This document shows, one piece after another, positions 33,077 through 46,285 of a DNA stretch of 64,000 nt (its first letter is position 1; the number at the start of each line of letters is the position of its first letter). The stretch is taken from assembly GCF_022539665.2 (NCBI RefSeq), contig NC_081337.1, forward strand, positions 10,409,768 to 10,473,767, written 5' to 3'. The DNA comes from Daphnia carinata. Its lineage: Eukaryota; Arthropoda; Branchiopoda; Diplostraca; Daphniidae. The notes under the pieces are model-generated. The model saw only the letters and a program-made list of their open reading frames with translations. It was not told where the DNA came from and ran no database searches. The position numbers and the translations under genes are program-made.

Positions 33077-36000
33077 ATGCCATGGAGGGGTTTTTTGACT
33101 ATTAGTTGGTAACACCATGGCTGTTATTTATTAATTTGACCGTAGCATGTAAATAATTTTTCCGTTGCCCATAGGGATAAGGCTGTTGATGAGTCAAGCA
33201 GCTTTTTCTCCAAAGATGTGTTTGATAACTGTTCAGCGGCATTCCACGCGATCCATGGAATTCCTCAGTCTCCATGGCCACAAGACGAACAGGGATCGAT
33301 GAAACGTAATTCACGGGGAGCAAGTGGTAAAGCTTGGTCACCATCCCATTTGAAGCGAGTAGCTGTAGAAAGCGTAGGAGGCCAAGGAAAAACATTAAAA
33401 ATTCAACCACCTGTGCCTTTCCCTCGGAAGTCAGTTTTGAATGCCTTTGAACAAAAAGATTACTTGTTCGCAATCATTAGAGTCATGAGGTCATTCATGG
33501 TTGCAATACCAGCTGATGCTGATGACTTCATTCGTATCAAGGTACAATTCACTTCATTTCCCTTTTGAAATTAGTTTAGAAGTAAGGGTTTAGTTAGTTT
33601 AGAATTAAGGGTTGCATTTATTATCCAGGAAATGCAAATAAAACTAAGAGATGAAATACAGGAGTTCCAGAAACTTGCACAAACCATTATGGAAAACAAT
33701 CCATCAGCCTACCTTAGTTTGAACCCTGGGATTGCCAGATACGTAAATGAAACATGGAAGGTAAAAAAACAAATTTTATAATAGCTCATATTTTATATTT
33801 CTATTAATGACTCCCTTGATTATTGCTGCTTTACATTTTTCTATTATATAGACACAGTTAGCTAGTGTGCAGTTCTATCCACCTTTTTACAAACTGATCG
33901 GGAACATTATTCTTGTACCCAAAGAGAATATCATAACCCTGGACATGGCATTGGAAAGAACTGTTTTGGAATTAGGCCGAATTCCATGTCAGATATTCCC
34001 CCCCTTAAACACGCTGATAAAAATACAACGAAATTACAAGATAATAAACAATCGGTATCCTACAAATGTCCTCGAGAGCGAACAAAGTATTTTAACCTTA
34101 TAACTGTTCATTAGATTTTTTATTTAAGTGTTAATTTTCAAAACATTTGATTTTTATTCTCAAGTGAGTAATGATGGCAATGCAGTTAAGCTTGCTACTA
34201 AATACGGAGTGAAGATTGTCATTAGTGCGAAGGCGCTGCGTTCTCTTGCGGGAAATGTCGGACCTCTTTACCGACGTTCGTGGGATATTCCTTTCACCGT
34301 AAAAGAAATCAATTTGCATGGTAAAACAATTAAAAGAGAAATCATCTTCCTATGTGGTACTAATAGAATTTGACTTCCAGGCGAAATTAACAAAGTTATT
34401 TTTGTTGATGAACCCCTTCCTCCGTCTGAGATGTCAGCCGTTGAAAAAAATGCGCTATTCAATAGAATGGCTCTAAAATGTCAATTTAGTAATATGAATC
34501 GCTCACGTTTCTTCGTCTACCCTGGATCGGGAAAGAAATATGAATACTTAGAGTCTGCTGAAGAAGTTCCTGGAGACATATTTAGTTCCGACAACACGGA
34601 TCTCGACAGCCTTGAGACATTTGGCATTGAAAAGCGAGCATCCAGTTCGTCCAACATTTCCACCCTTAAAGTTGGTGAAGCGCAACAAGTAACCTCAGAA
34701 ACAGGAAATACTGTAGAGGCGGTAGAAGTCACAGACGTGGGAAAGCAGAACAAACTCATGGAACACGAGTTTTCGACAGCCACCGATTCTGATTCTTCAG
34801 AGATTTCTCTGGTTATCGACACAGGTAGTGAATGTGGCCAGTCTCCACGGAAAAGGAGCGAAAATGCCCGTAAAAACATTAAGAGCCATGAAAAGTTACG
34901 ACCTAACGAAACTGATTCTTCAAAAACACAAAAAAGTATCAGTACAGAAAATCAAGCTGATACGCAGAATAAAAATAAAGTCCCAGACTCTGGTTTCAAG
35001 GTTCCAACAAGAACCTGTAAAAGCGGCGCTTCGATCCATCAAGCCAATTTGCTTAGCGACATTCTTCAGGATCAGGAAAAAATGATGCAGTCCCATCGAA
35101 AGCCATCACCGAAGAAGAACACAGATTCAACTATGCCTAAAGAGAATCCTCAGGAATACACTCAGCCAAGAAAGGACGAGAATCTCACTTACAGAATATG
35201 GAACTTGCAGGCAAATGAAAAATCTATTCGACTTCTTGTACGTACTTCAGTCGATACAGCCGTTGTAAGTCATCACAATGAGTGTTCAATGCTGGGTGTT
35301 CAACATTCAAACTAAAACAAATTGCTTAGGTAACCTCCAATGGCGAATTTAGAACTTTCCTGATGATTCCCAAAACGGAATACCAACCATGGTTTGGAGG
35401 AGAATGTTTGTCCACCCGCGAAATGAATGAACAATGGATCGATTTACATTTAAGACCCGAATGCAAACTTCTCCGTCGTAAGTAGACCCCTTTTAACTTA
35501 ATCGAATCTAACTAAAATTTTTTCGTTTCCAATAGTTCGGTTAGACGCGTACACTGGCGATTTTCTCATGTGTGAACAAAAGGACGCTGCCTGCCTCGAA
35601 GCCGAGATAAGTTTTCAGTATGGAACACATAACAAGCCAGCAAACTCACTTCAAACTATATGGGCTGTCTTGTCTTCGTTATGCGACCTTAATTTGGGAC
35701 CAGGACAGTTTCTACTCCGGCACGGCTTTCACGACGGTATTTGTATCCAAGTATGGGAATCGACTGAAAAGGAATCTTCGTCCCTAGATCTGCACAAAAT
35801 TTACAGCGAAATAGATACAACTGCTAATGCAGTGCGTGATACAAGTGAAAACTGGTCAGCGCTTGATCCCTGCGCAGTATTCCCCATACAACGAGCACTT
35901 AACCGACCACCGCTTACGTTTGAACCGACTGAAGGTTCGGCATTTCAAATCATCTTAAAATATCATACCATAAGTTTACTAACGAAATATTTCCGGCAGA

Positions 36001-36094
36001 TTTGAAACAGACGCAAATAAAAAGAAAAGCTGACGGGGGCAAAAGGAAAAACACAAAAAAGAAGAGACAAGGAGTGGCAAATGATAAACTCTAA
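33077..36094 (+). CDS. ICE2: Little elongation complex subunit 2 (ICE2/NARG2)
   Basis: Exons 33077-33108, 33175-33541, 33629-33760, 33852-34086, 34165-34320, 34381-35264, 35330-35477, 35536-35934 and 36000-36094 give about 815 residues in consistent phase. The N-terminal half is unremarkable, a Ser/Thr/Glu-rich linker follows, and the last 240 residues match the NARG2 C-terminal domain. Recognisable blocks are YRIWNLQANEKSIRLLVR, KTEYQPWFGGECLSTRE, HLRPECKLLRLRLDAYTGDF, GQFLLRHGF and a final Lys-rich tail (KKKRQG). ICE2 works with ICE1 and ELL in the little elongation complex, which supports Pol II transcription of snRNA genes. The start exon (MPWRGFLTIS, only 32 nt) is the least certain part. 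An AATAAA lies at 36175-36180. Confidence 0.8.
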
Positions 36095-36789
36095 TGCTAC
36101 ATAAGATACCTCGCACTTTAGTCATGGAAAGGCTCCCTTTGACTGTGCTCACCTTTGTGCAGTGATATCTATTCAATAAACTTCCACAAATCAAGAACGA
36201 AGGTCTTACACAGAAATGTAAAAAAAGTCAGTTTTGCTCTTTGCACACCAAAAATATGTTCGCATTTCAACCCTAATGGCATGTTGCGAATAAAATTGGT
36301 ATGGACCTTGACATGTATTGTCCGACTTTTTAACCTTTAGGCTTTGCTGTCTTAATAAACTAGAAATTATTACATTCGAGAGAGTATAAGTCTAAATATA
36401 TAACAAGGCCACTGTTTCCAGTAAACGGTAATATAACCATGGCAAAACACACTAACAATGAGGCATTGGTGGGAAGCAAATAAGCTAATGGATTCTTTGT
36501 TAAATAAATCCTACAGAAACATCTCCATACAGTTTCTACATTCTTATCACGAGAACTCTCAATTTTAAAGCACAGGAATGGATGTGTTGCAATGACTTTT
36601 CGAATCAGAGGAAGAAGAATTCTAAACGCAGTTGCGGCAACCGGAGAAGATAGTCGTTAGTGTTTGTTAAACTTGGGGAAGCAAAAGTCGCCCATATGAA
36701 AAACAAAGAAACGACATTAAATGCCAAATTTGGCATAGCGACAAGGTTTAACGGGACGTTCGGGAAGCCCTATCTAATCGTTTTTGCTT
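36095..36789. other. Convergent 3' ends of ICE2 and melted
   Basis: About 0.7 kb of AT-rich DNA between two convergent stops, expected to hold both 3' UTRs. A polyadenylation signal for the plus-strand gene is at 36175-36180. No other feature was seen. Confidence 0.6.
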
Positions 36790-39700
36790 TCAAACAGCAG
36801 TCCGCAAACCGAATTGCGATTGCGCTAAATTAAAATGTTGGGAAGACGGTCTAGAAGGACTATCGCGTGCATGTGACGAAGCTACGGCAATCGAAAGGCA
36901 CTGAACCCATTCTTCGGCATTTTTACCATCCTTGGCTTTAAGGACGTAAGTCTTATCGCTGGTAAAAATTTCAAAAGCCTTTGGAATGCTTCTGCCTTGG
37001 CGTCCCACCTTGACACTTCGTATCTGGTTAATTTCAATCGGTGTTGCCTCTTGGTCCAACTTCTATCAAAAGTTACGAAATGTCAATTCACTTTTGCAAC
37101 TAAATAGAGGCCACTGAAATAGGGAAACGTACCGATTCTTTGTAAGTAAGATGTGCACCCGACAGTGTGAAATAGCGTGTTCTCCAGCGTCTGAAAATAA
37201 GCCACTTGTTCCTTTTTTCTTTGAGCTGGCCCTCCATCAGCGGATGATTTTCTTGCATAAAGCCAGGCGCCCGATCGGGATGATTGCAAAGGAAACAATT
37301 CCACGTACCAGCAGCTGCATTAAATTCGAAAACATCAAAGAAGCGATCTTGCTGCAGCTCGTGCATAAGGCTATCTTGGTCTTTGGTGGACGGGAATGCT
37401 GACATAACCAGATTAAGAAATGAGCGGTTGTCACACTTTAGGATATCCCAACAATTTTTTAAACTGCTAACTGAGGCATCTCGTGTACTCAAGGCCGAAG
37501 TGGATCTTGACTGGAATGAAAATAACTCAATCAGTACATATGTTTTTTATACGTGGTATTTTTGTAGTAAGAAAAAGGAAATACCTGTAATGCGAGAAAC
37601 ATAAGGTGGATCCAAAGTCTGGGATGTTTCGTTTTAAGGGCAAATAGAGATTTTCCATAAAGACAATATTCGCTTTTCCCTTGGCACGTAAAGTGAACTT
37701 TGGCATGCTTCTTTGATCGGCGTTCTTCAATTGTACACTTCACAGGTAAAGGGAGCCGAGCCATGAGTCTCTCCATGTACGCTTTAATCTTATCAAGATG
37801 CTTGTCACAGAAATGCTTAACAGCGTCTTGCATGGGGTAGGGTTCGAAAACACTAATACGCTGAGATGCTGCCATACCCACAGCATCATCAAGTCTCGCT
37901 CTATCTCCGTTCGGGTTACCAGAAAAATTGCCAGATTGAGCATGATTGCGTCTCACTACCACTTGTGTCTGAGGCGGATGCTGACCAGATGGATTGCTTA
38001 TGGTAACACTGGAATTGTGGAAAGATAGAGTACTCTGAGATGCCAGAGTGTTTGTGGATGCCTTATGGTGCTGATTATCGACAGACGATTGGATCAAATC
38101 TTCGTGCATTTTTACACCGCTATTGCCATTCTGGCTAATAGGGGGTGGTGATGGAGCCAACGAGGACAGGCTCGATGGAATTAATGAGAAAGGAGTTTGA
38201 TTTTGGATGCGATGTATAGGAGAAAGGGCAATCGTCGGTGACGGAGACATGTGATTTCCTCCACCCAACCCAGCCATAACACCTAAATCGCGTCCACCTA
38301 ATCCGACGTTTGGGTTGTTGTGCCCAAATACCAAGCTATTCATACGGAGGTCAGCTTCGGGATCTTCTTTCATAGTTGTTAAGCTTCCGCTCACGCTACG
38401 CATAGGGTTGCTGGCTGAAGGTACAGATGCGTTGCTAGTTACCGCGGGCGAATTTCCAGATGAAACTTGCACTCGATTAGTTGAGAGACTTCCGCGCGAA
38501 CCACGACTAGCGAAGACTGCACCTCGTCCACCTTGGTTTGGATTATGAATTCCTGGTCCGTGAGCTTCGCGACTTGGGCCATAGGGGGTCGCGCCAAGAG
38601 CCATTTGATGGGATGAACCAAAGCGCGATATGTTGCCTTTGTGTAAAACAGGTCCAGCCGGACTAGGACTGAGGCGATTGGTACTCATGTGAACCGCATT
38701 TATCCAGCTCATTGAACGGTTCATCACTGCGGCTGGAACGGCACTGCTACCTGGTACAGTGGATGGTGTAAGTCGCGGGGTAGAACGACTTGCATCGGCT
38801 TGTTTTGTTCTGCTACCAACGACCCTGTTTCCAGAGGTCGAGGTGCTATTGCTATTGCTGGATGAAGTAGTTGTAATTGGATTGGTTATGTTTAATCCCC
38901 CCGGTCCAAAGGTTAACAAAACCGGAATTCCTTGCGAATTATAAACAGGTGTGCCGCTGAAGACAGCACTAGCCACGGATATCGGCACACTCATATTTCC
39001 TACGTTGACGAATCCTCCAAGTGAAGCCCGGTTGTTATTTGACGTTGGATTTGCTGCACTGGATAAATTTCCACTAAAACCTTGAAGTGGCAGTGAGAGT
39101 CGATGATGGTTTGTAGCGGCAGAATGCTGGTGTTCCCCATTGACTTTGAGGACAGTGACGTTGGGATTGTTCTTTGGGAGCCCTTGCCCGCTTCGTTGAG
39201 CGGCTAAATTTGATTTCATTTGTTGATAGATATTTTTGGCGACACTTGGTGCTCCCTCCACATAGCTCTCCAATTTGTTCACCAGCCTTTCGGTTAGTAA
39301 AATTGGATGAGTAGCACACAAACTAGATACCTCCCGTAACAATGATGGGATATTATGATTCTCTGCTTGAGTAATTTGTTGGACGATGAAATCCAGCGCC
39401 TCTTGGCCGCGATCTTCATTTACTTGCCCTAAACGGGCTATCACTTGTGCGGCTAAACAAACAACTGAAGGCGAAGACTCTGTCGCTTCTTTTATCCTTG
39501 AGGTGTAATCTACCAACAAGGAGGCTTTGTAGGCGGCCATTTCAGCCAAAAGTTGGAGTGTGGCTGGAATGGCCGAAGGCACAGATAGACAATCACACAG
39601 CTGGGGAAGACTAGCCTCCAATAAAGCTGGCTGGTTACGTGCAATTGGACCAAGTAGGCTCAACAATGATATTTTTTCAGGTGTATCACAGAGGGGTAGC

Positions 39701-40591
39701 AGCGATGCTAGTGCCATCACATGTCCATGGATTGCTTCTCGATTGACGGCATAGACCTGTGGAAGAACTCGAGCTAATGCGTAGTTTCCTACATGTGGCA
39801 AAAGAACTTGATAATAATCACTTTTAACTAGGAAAGCCTATAATCATATTCAAACCTGATATAAAAGAATCAATGATTGGTTGTATATGTTGCGCTAACA
39901 AATCTGAATTATTGATAGCTGCAAGGGACAGGTAGGATGAAAGATTTCTTGATAGGTCTCGATTTCCTTTATGAAGAAACTTTACAGCTACTGGCAGTGC
40001 TAATTCCATTACTCCTCGCTTGCTATAATTCTATACAAAACATTCAGACACATTTTAAATAACCTAACATCCACAGATTTATAACTTGATTGTATACAAA
40101 CCAAGAATATGCAAGATAGGACATCAGATGCAATTTTGGTGTGGGGTGGATCTTCACCCTTGCTGGATGGTGCCAAACTATGGCAAAGGCATGATTCAAG
40201 AAGTGCAACCAATGCATCTGCATGTTTTTCTATGGAACCAGTTTCTCTGTAAGGGATTGAAAATGTGGTTTTCTAAAATTATGTATTCACAAAATGCAGA
40301 AGCATAGGTAATAAACTACCTTATTGCAGAGGTCACCCTTGTGATGCAAATTTCAACAACGCTTTGATCATTTGCATTCCTTTTGTATTCAGAGAGATGA
40401 ATGATCTCTCTAATTTTATGAATAACATCTGAAAGATCTTGAATGATGGATTTATCATCTACAGAGAATAGGTCTCCTGCCTAAAGTAGGATTGTATAAC
40501 AACATTTATAAAACCATTTATAAAACTCTGCAATTAAACTCACTTTGGACAAATCTTTTTTTGTCAAAACTTGTGTGAACAGTTCATGCAT
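36790..40591 (-). CDS. melt: Protein melted (VEPH1 family), PH-domain adaptor
   Basis: Exons 40544-40591, 40320-40480, 40102-40246, 39856-40030, 37585-39788, 37133-37510 and 36790-37062 give about 1127 residues in phase. The N-terminal 350 residues are Armadillo/HEAT-like helices ([38 protein letters not shown]). A long Ser/Asn/Gly-rich linker follows, then the conserved block [22 protein letters not shown]-terminal PH domain (about residues 1000-1105) runs from [17 protein letters not shown] to [12 protein letters not shown]. In flies melted binds phosphoinositides, recruits Tsc1 and FOXO to the membrane, and sets growth, fat storage and photoreceptor fate. The single 2.2 kb exon holding the linker is unusual among the short exons of this window. 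No damage is seen. Confidence 0.93.
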
Positions 40592-41040
40592 TCTTGAAGA
40601 TATTTTACTTCAATCACTGCAAATCTGTATTTCAAAAAGAAGACAGCTAAAAAGTAGGTTTTGCAACCTGTGGAATGACCTGACAATTGCATTGTTGTGA
40701 GGCAGCAATATAAACATTTTTTGATACCAAATCCTTTATAAATTCTTATTTACACAACAACCTATTTACTTTAACTTTATAATTAATATGTCTTTTTTTT
40801 GTTTACAGAAACTAATGGGTTTGCAAGGCTCTAGGCATATCTTGTTCTGCAGTAAAAATCTCACCAACCTTTTTCTAAGTATGTGACATGACGGTATTAT
40901 TCCACTAAATGTTTATATCTGCAGGTTAATGATGGACCACGGTAGTTACACTGTTAAATGTGTCAAAATTGAGATGGTTCTTTTTATTCTTATTACACTC
41001 AAAGCGATTAAGTTAGGAAAAATTGCAGGAAGTCTTAATC

Positions 41041-41548
41041 ACCTATGAGGTTAAGACTCTTCTTGCACGGCTATGAGTTTGGTTCACCCGAGAGGAGGGA
41101 TCGGCCCCGAGAACATTGGGGCGTTTATTTTTGCCAATCGAGGTTGACATTTCGGGGCACGGTGAAATTTATTTCGCCACAAACCAAAGTAAATGCTCGT
41201 TTGGGGTGCTTAATCGGGGCTGCAACACCGATTGCAATTGATTGATTCATACAAAAACAGAAAAGATTAAGTTTTTTTATTCGTTCGCCCCTGATTACAA
41301 AACCGATTATACTCATGGTACCCTCTATCACAATTTTTACTCCAAAACCGTAACAGCCACCATCTTTAAAAAAGATTGTGCCCAGAATGGATTTTTCGGG
41401 CGGAAAGAGAAACCCGATTAGATCAATCGGGGCCGATCTCTACCCGAGAATAAGGATCGGCACCGAGCCAGACCGAGCCAATCGAGCAACTTGGTCCGGT
41501 CCCCTAGGCTAACCGGTTGGCCGAGATCAAGTTGTTTTACTCATAGGT
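41041..41548. mobile_element. Candidate MITE-like element with short terminal inverted repeats
   Basis: ACCTATGAG at 41041-41049 is mirrored by CTCATAGGT at 41540-41548. A second CTATGAGT copy sits at 41071 and its mirror ACTCATAG at 41539-41546. Internal sequence is GC-richer with repeated GATCGG/CCGAT words and contains no transposase frame. Termini are short, and no clear target-site duplication was established. Confidence 0.3.
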
Positions 41549-41994
41549 AAACAAATCAAAACTGGTAAGAAACAAAAAAAAAAGTTCGAAGAGCTAGTTC
41601 TAAGACCTGGTTACATCACTTTCTACTCCATATACCCACAGTTCTATCCCGATGTTATCTTACTTACTTACTTTTTTCATTAGAAGTTTGTGTATGGTTC
41701 ATATTTGAAAGAGAAGACTAGAAAGAAAAGAGCTTTATTTCGATTTTTCGAGTAACAAGTTGTCTGTATTCGTTCTCGGAGAAAAATCTGAAAGGGATAG
41801 AGCAATAGTATCACAATTAGCAAACAACATGGTAATAATTCTAGCATGTTCTAACTGAGAACCGTTCTAATGAGAAAAACATACTTTCCATTAAAGTTTT
41901 TAGCCCCCATTTTTCAAAACGGCAGTATATTATACTAATTCAGAAAAGAACAATCGAGCCGAACCGATCTGGTTTAAAAGTGGCGAAATAAATT
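41166..41994. repeat. 15-bp perfect inverted match
   Basis: AATTTATTTCGCCAC at 41166-41180 recurs as its exact reverse complement at 41980-41994, in a region where both ends also share CCGAT/ATCGG-type words. It could be the remains of two related repeats in opposite orientation. Confidence 0.6.
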
Positions 41995-43136
41995 AGTACC
42001 AGATCGACCACATTTTGGGTAGGTCAAATTGGTTTACCAGATTACAATAAATCAAGAGATCCCTAATTATTAGTCGCTGAGGGGCTGACGGTGCTGAGGT
42101 TGAGCTCTCAACGACTCAACATTATGCTTTCTACGAGTTAATGACACAGCCTGCCATGGTCGATTATTTAAATATTCGTATGGGAGCTCAATTGCAATCA
42201 CTTCCCTTTTTTTAAAGAATATTTCTGCTCATGAAAGATACAGTCTACTTAAGTCTATTGTTAAGATAGGTTTTCTGGGTGTTTGAACAATGAAACACTG
42301 GAATTAAGTTTAACTGGCCGACTTTGAAGCTTGTGTTACTAGAAGTCTAGAATCAACCCCGAGGTAAGTTTTAACTTTTTGTTTACCTTTGGCGTTGCAG
42401 TTTTATTGCATAACGTGTTGTTCCGATACCAGCCAGTATTTATTGATGCAGTGACTTGTGTTCATTTTGCCACAGTTCTTTTCGACACAATTCATAATAA
42501 AATATAAAAAGAATTTAATTCTATGAAATAATTTTGGCACCATGATTTGATAAAATTTACATTCATATTTAACAGCTTGCCATTGCAGCTTGCAAGGCTC
42601 AGAAGTATAGCACAAATGCACAGTAGTAGTATTCCGCACTTTGGCGACTGTCATTTGTTTCCATGGGCCTTCAAACCCCTCCCACTTCTGTTTCCCGCTC
42701 CCTCTTTTTTTTCCATGTAAACAATTTAAAGAAAAAAAAAAAAAAAAGACTTGGCGCCATTGCGTTTTATGACCACCGCCAATTGATCAATGATCAACGG
42801 AATCTGAAAACTGTGTTAGTCTGTAACGTCTTAATTACAAAGAGCTTATTGATAACATAAACACCTGAAGTCGTTTAAAGTTCTGAGTGTATTAATCGTT
42901 ACGAATATAAGTGCTTCAGTTGTCAGTGGTGGGCTAAACTAACTTAATAGGATCGCGGATGACTCTTCTAACCTAGCGTCGGCTTTACGAGATAATTTGT
43001 CATGTAAAATACGTCAACTATTTCAACCTTTAAAATCAGCAAAAAAAAAAAGAAACAAAAAACGTCCGGCATCTGCTATAAAGAGTGGCAGAGTGGAGAG
43101 AGTGGAGTTCTATGAAAGACTGTTTTTAACATCTCC

Positions 43137-45561
43137 ATGGAGAGTTCAACAGTTCTGAGAGTGGAATTCAGAGAAAGCCGAGTTGGCAGTGAAATGCTAG
43201 TAATTAATGGTTGTAAGTATACAGTGAATAGGCGTTCTGGTGAGACTGTCTACTGGCGCTGTGTCTATTCATGGTGTCATTCTCGGGCTGTCATAAAGGC
43301 AGGACAATTGCGATCAGCCAGAGGTGCACATGTTTGTCCCCAGCCTCATCAAAATGAAGCTTTAGCGAAAATCCAAAAGCTACCAGTGCAACCAAGTATA
43401 GTATCTGAAATGTCAGATAACATCATCTTAAAAAACAAATCCAACTCCCTTGATGATGCAGAAGATTTCGCAAAAAAAAAAAAAGGTTACTATAATGAAA
43501 ATAATTAAAACAAAGAAATTAATATTTAAAAAGTTACTTTTCAGCAAATGGCAGCTTCTTGGAATTTGTTGAAGACAAATCAGTGTTAACCAAAGTAATC
43601 ATTGGCTACTGAGTTTGCTTATAAAAATAAAATTTAATTTTGTGCATTTTCTGTGATTAGACCGAGGATCCTGATGATCAATTGTGTGATGATGACATTG
43701 CTTGGAAAGAAAGAATATTAAAGGGCCTCAAAGTTTATTCTGAGGCTGAACGACACCGTCGCTTTAAAGTTGCATATGACAACCGGAAAGCATGGTTGAG
43801 TAACAAGAAATATTTCAATGGTATCAGTTTTTTTAAATTTGTAACTGTTTAAAATGTTAGAAATAACATTATTCCAATGTTATTGTTCTTTTCCTTTTTC
43901 AAAAATGTAATAAAGAAAAAATTTCTGGCTGCATAACAAAATGGACAAACAGCAATGCTACTTGGACCCATAGTAATGACTGGCCAACAAGAAGCCACTG
44001 TATGAAGCTGACCAAACCTGAGCGTGGAGCCGGAATGTTTGTTGAACAACCCTTCGTACCCATCAAGATTATCGAGCACGTCAATCCTCCGCTTCAGGTC
44101 CGTAGCAGTTCTGCAGTAATTTTCAGCCTTTGCACAGAGAAAATGCCTTCTCTGTTAAACAAAGTGGGAAAAACGATAACACCGCATTCATTTGCCTTAT
44201 TTTTAGGAAAAGAGCCTTAAAGAGGAAAGTGAATTTTACAAAATGGAGGAACCCGAAATAAAAAAGGAATCAGGGAAAAAGCGCAGCGACAAAGTCAATA
44301 GAATGCGAAAAGGCATTGCAATTGAAAATCATGATGATTCTCATGAAATGGCTGTAGTCAAGAAAGAAGACATCAAGGTAAAAACGACATTTCACATGAA
44401 CCTGTGGACACAGCGATCACTTGCAAAATTGGATTGCTTTCTGCATTTGAAAACAAAACACAAAAAAAAACAAAAACAAACTATCATCGTAATCCGTATG
44501 TTTACAGCGTTTTAGAAGCAATAGGAAGTGTCCAATATGTGGGAAGACAGTACAGTCAGCCATTGAGAGACACCTGAATGTTCACTATGGAATCAAACCT
44601 TACAAGTGTGGTCATTGTGATAAGGTACTAACATAGTTATTTCAGAATTCTATGCTAAGATTTCTTCTAAGAAGTTTAACAGTTGTTTTCGCAGGAGCAT
44701 AACTACCGCGCCCACATTAGAAGTCACAATTCTGACACTCCATTCAGCTGCACAATTTGTCCAAAAGTAATGCAATCCATTGCCCACATTTTACCTTGAG
44801 CTTAATCTTGATTCATCAATTCTCTAGAAATTTGCATCACACGGTACTCTAAAGAGGCATATTATGAATCATTCCGGTGGAAGAACATTTCCATGCAATA
44901 TTTGCGGAAAGGTGACTGTTTTGCCTCCGACACTTTTTTTTTGCCCATATTGACACTTTTTCCTTTTAATTTGCAGATATTTCGAAAAAGTGAAGCCTTA
45001 GGTTTTCATACTTGCAAGGTTCAGTCCGAGGAAAAAGATTTCCAGACGCCGGACGTGGTAAAACCAAAGTTTTGTTTAATACGGCTGCAGTAGAAAGTTT
45101 TAACACTTAATTTCTGATTTTACTTGTGCATTGTGATGTAGATGGTAGGCAGTTACGATGAAGGAAGAGAAACTCAGCTTCGCATACCTGGTAAAATATC
45201 TAGTCCAGTTAAAAGGAAGAAGAATATGCCTTGTGATTTAGATGCCTTGGATGAAGGTGATGAAGAAAAGCTATCAAAAACAATCGACTTACGTTTGTTA
45301 GAGGAAGCATTCAGGCAAAGGATAGAGCAACCGCAACAGAACCATAGGGAAGAAGTTGAGTCATCAGTGTCGGCTTCTTGTAAATTTACGTTGGATAAGT
45401 TGAAGTACGCAGACTTCCTGCAACCTAAAGTTGCACTCTCAAAATCTTTGAGTGTAACCATTATCAAGATAATGTCTGAAGCTGAAATATCAGCAAAACG
45501 CCAAACTCCAGTCTTTAGTAATCTATGGTTTCACAGTTATGCAAAATCGTTTGAGTCGTGA
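43137..45561 (+). CDS. FLYWCH and C2H2 zinc-finger protein
   Basis: Exons 43137-43485, 43545-43594, 43661-43820, 43916-44097, 44207-44377, 44508-44624, 44695-44766, 44828-44911, 44977-45057 and 45142-45561 give about 561 residues. The N-terminal 75 residues form a FLYWCH-type zinc finger: the Y.VNRRSGETVYWRC core, a second Cys in SWCHSR, and H.C at GAHVCPQPH. Four C2H2-type fingers follow: CPICGK..RHLNVH, CGHCDK..HIRSH, CTICPK..RHIMNH and a partial CNICGK...FHTC. The linker is acidic and basic. The likely role is nuclear DNA binding and transcriptional control; targets are unknown. The first donor lies at the end of a long A run (43472-43484), so tract length matters for the frame. An AATAAA sits at 45854. 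Confidence 0.8.
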
Positions 45562-46285
45562 AAGTTTGCTGCATACGTGTATGCAGCGACCAATTAGTGT
45601 TTTTAGTTCATTCAATTCTATATCCCGATCCTGCCACCTGCACTTTCTCTTTAGTGCAAATATTAGCTCGATTTATTTATGACGGTATGTTTCACTTGTT
45701 TCAGTCTGTAAACTTGATTGCTCGATTTGTTTGCAAATAACCATGCAGATCTATCTTCATTTAAGCACGATGAACGACTCTAGTGTTTCATTACCTGAAG
45801 TCTTCTGTGACTTTGCTTGTGGTACTGTCTTCTAAAAAATATTTTTCTTCGACAATAAAACTTTTTTCGTCTGTCAGTTCTGTTGTCTCGTTTCCAAGAA
45901 GAGAAATTGGTGTTGCAGTTTAAATCCATGTCGTCGAATGATGTGCTCGTCTTCTCATTAAGGGAAAAGCCAGCGTGAAAAAGCGTCGATTGGAAATCGC
46001 CCCACTTCCTGTTTTCTTCTATGAACTTCCATCAGCTACTTGAGGAACTCCATCTCTCTTTCTTTTGTCCTAAAATAGAGCATAACTGAATGTACCGTAA
46101 CGGTTATGGTTTGTGCGACATTAAAAGTAGTAAGGCGAAAATATTACTAGTTAAAACTTTTTCAAACTCTGCATTATAAAAAAAACTGATAAAAAGTGGC
46201 AATTGACTTTCTTTGTGGTTTAGTAAGCTACGGCAAACGATAAGTTGTGATCGCAATTTTAGTTTCTCTGAGGGGACTTATTTTG
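45562..46285. other. 3' UTR and short intergenic region
   Basis: Non-coding AT-rich DNA containing AATAAA at 45854-45859 for the zinc-finger gene, then about 430 nt that would hold the promoter of the next plus-strand gene. Nothing else was recognised. Confidence 0.5.

Larger units (their letters stand above)
40592..43136. other. Intergenic DNA with inverted-repeat-bearing segment
   Basis: 2.5 kb between the divergent melted and FLYWCH genes. The part at 41041-42000 is unlike its surroundings: rich in GATCGG/CCGATC and CCGAG words, with inverted matches (see the separate element entry). The remainder is AT-rich. I see no supported gene. Confidence 0.5.
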
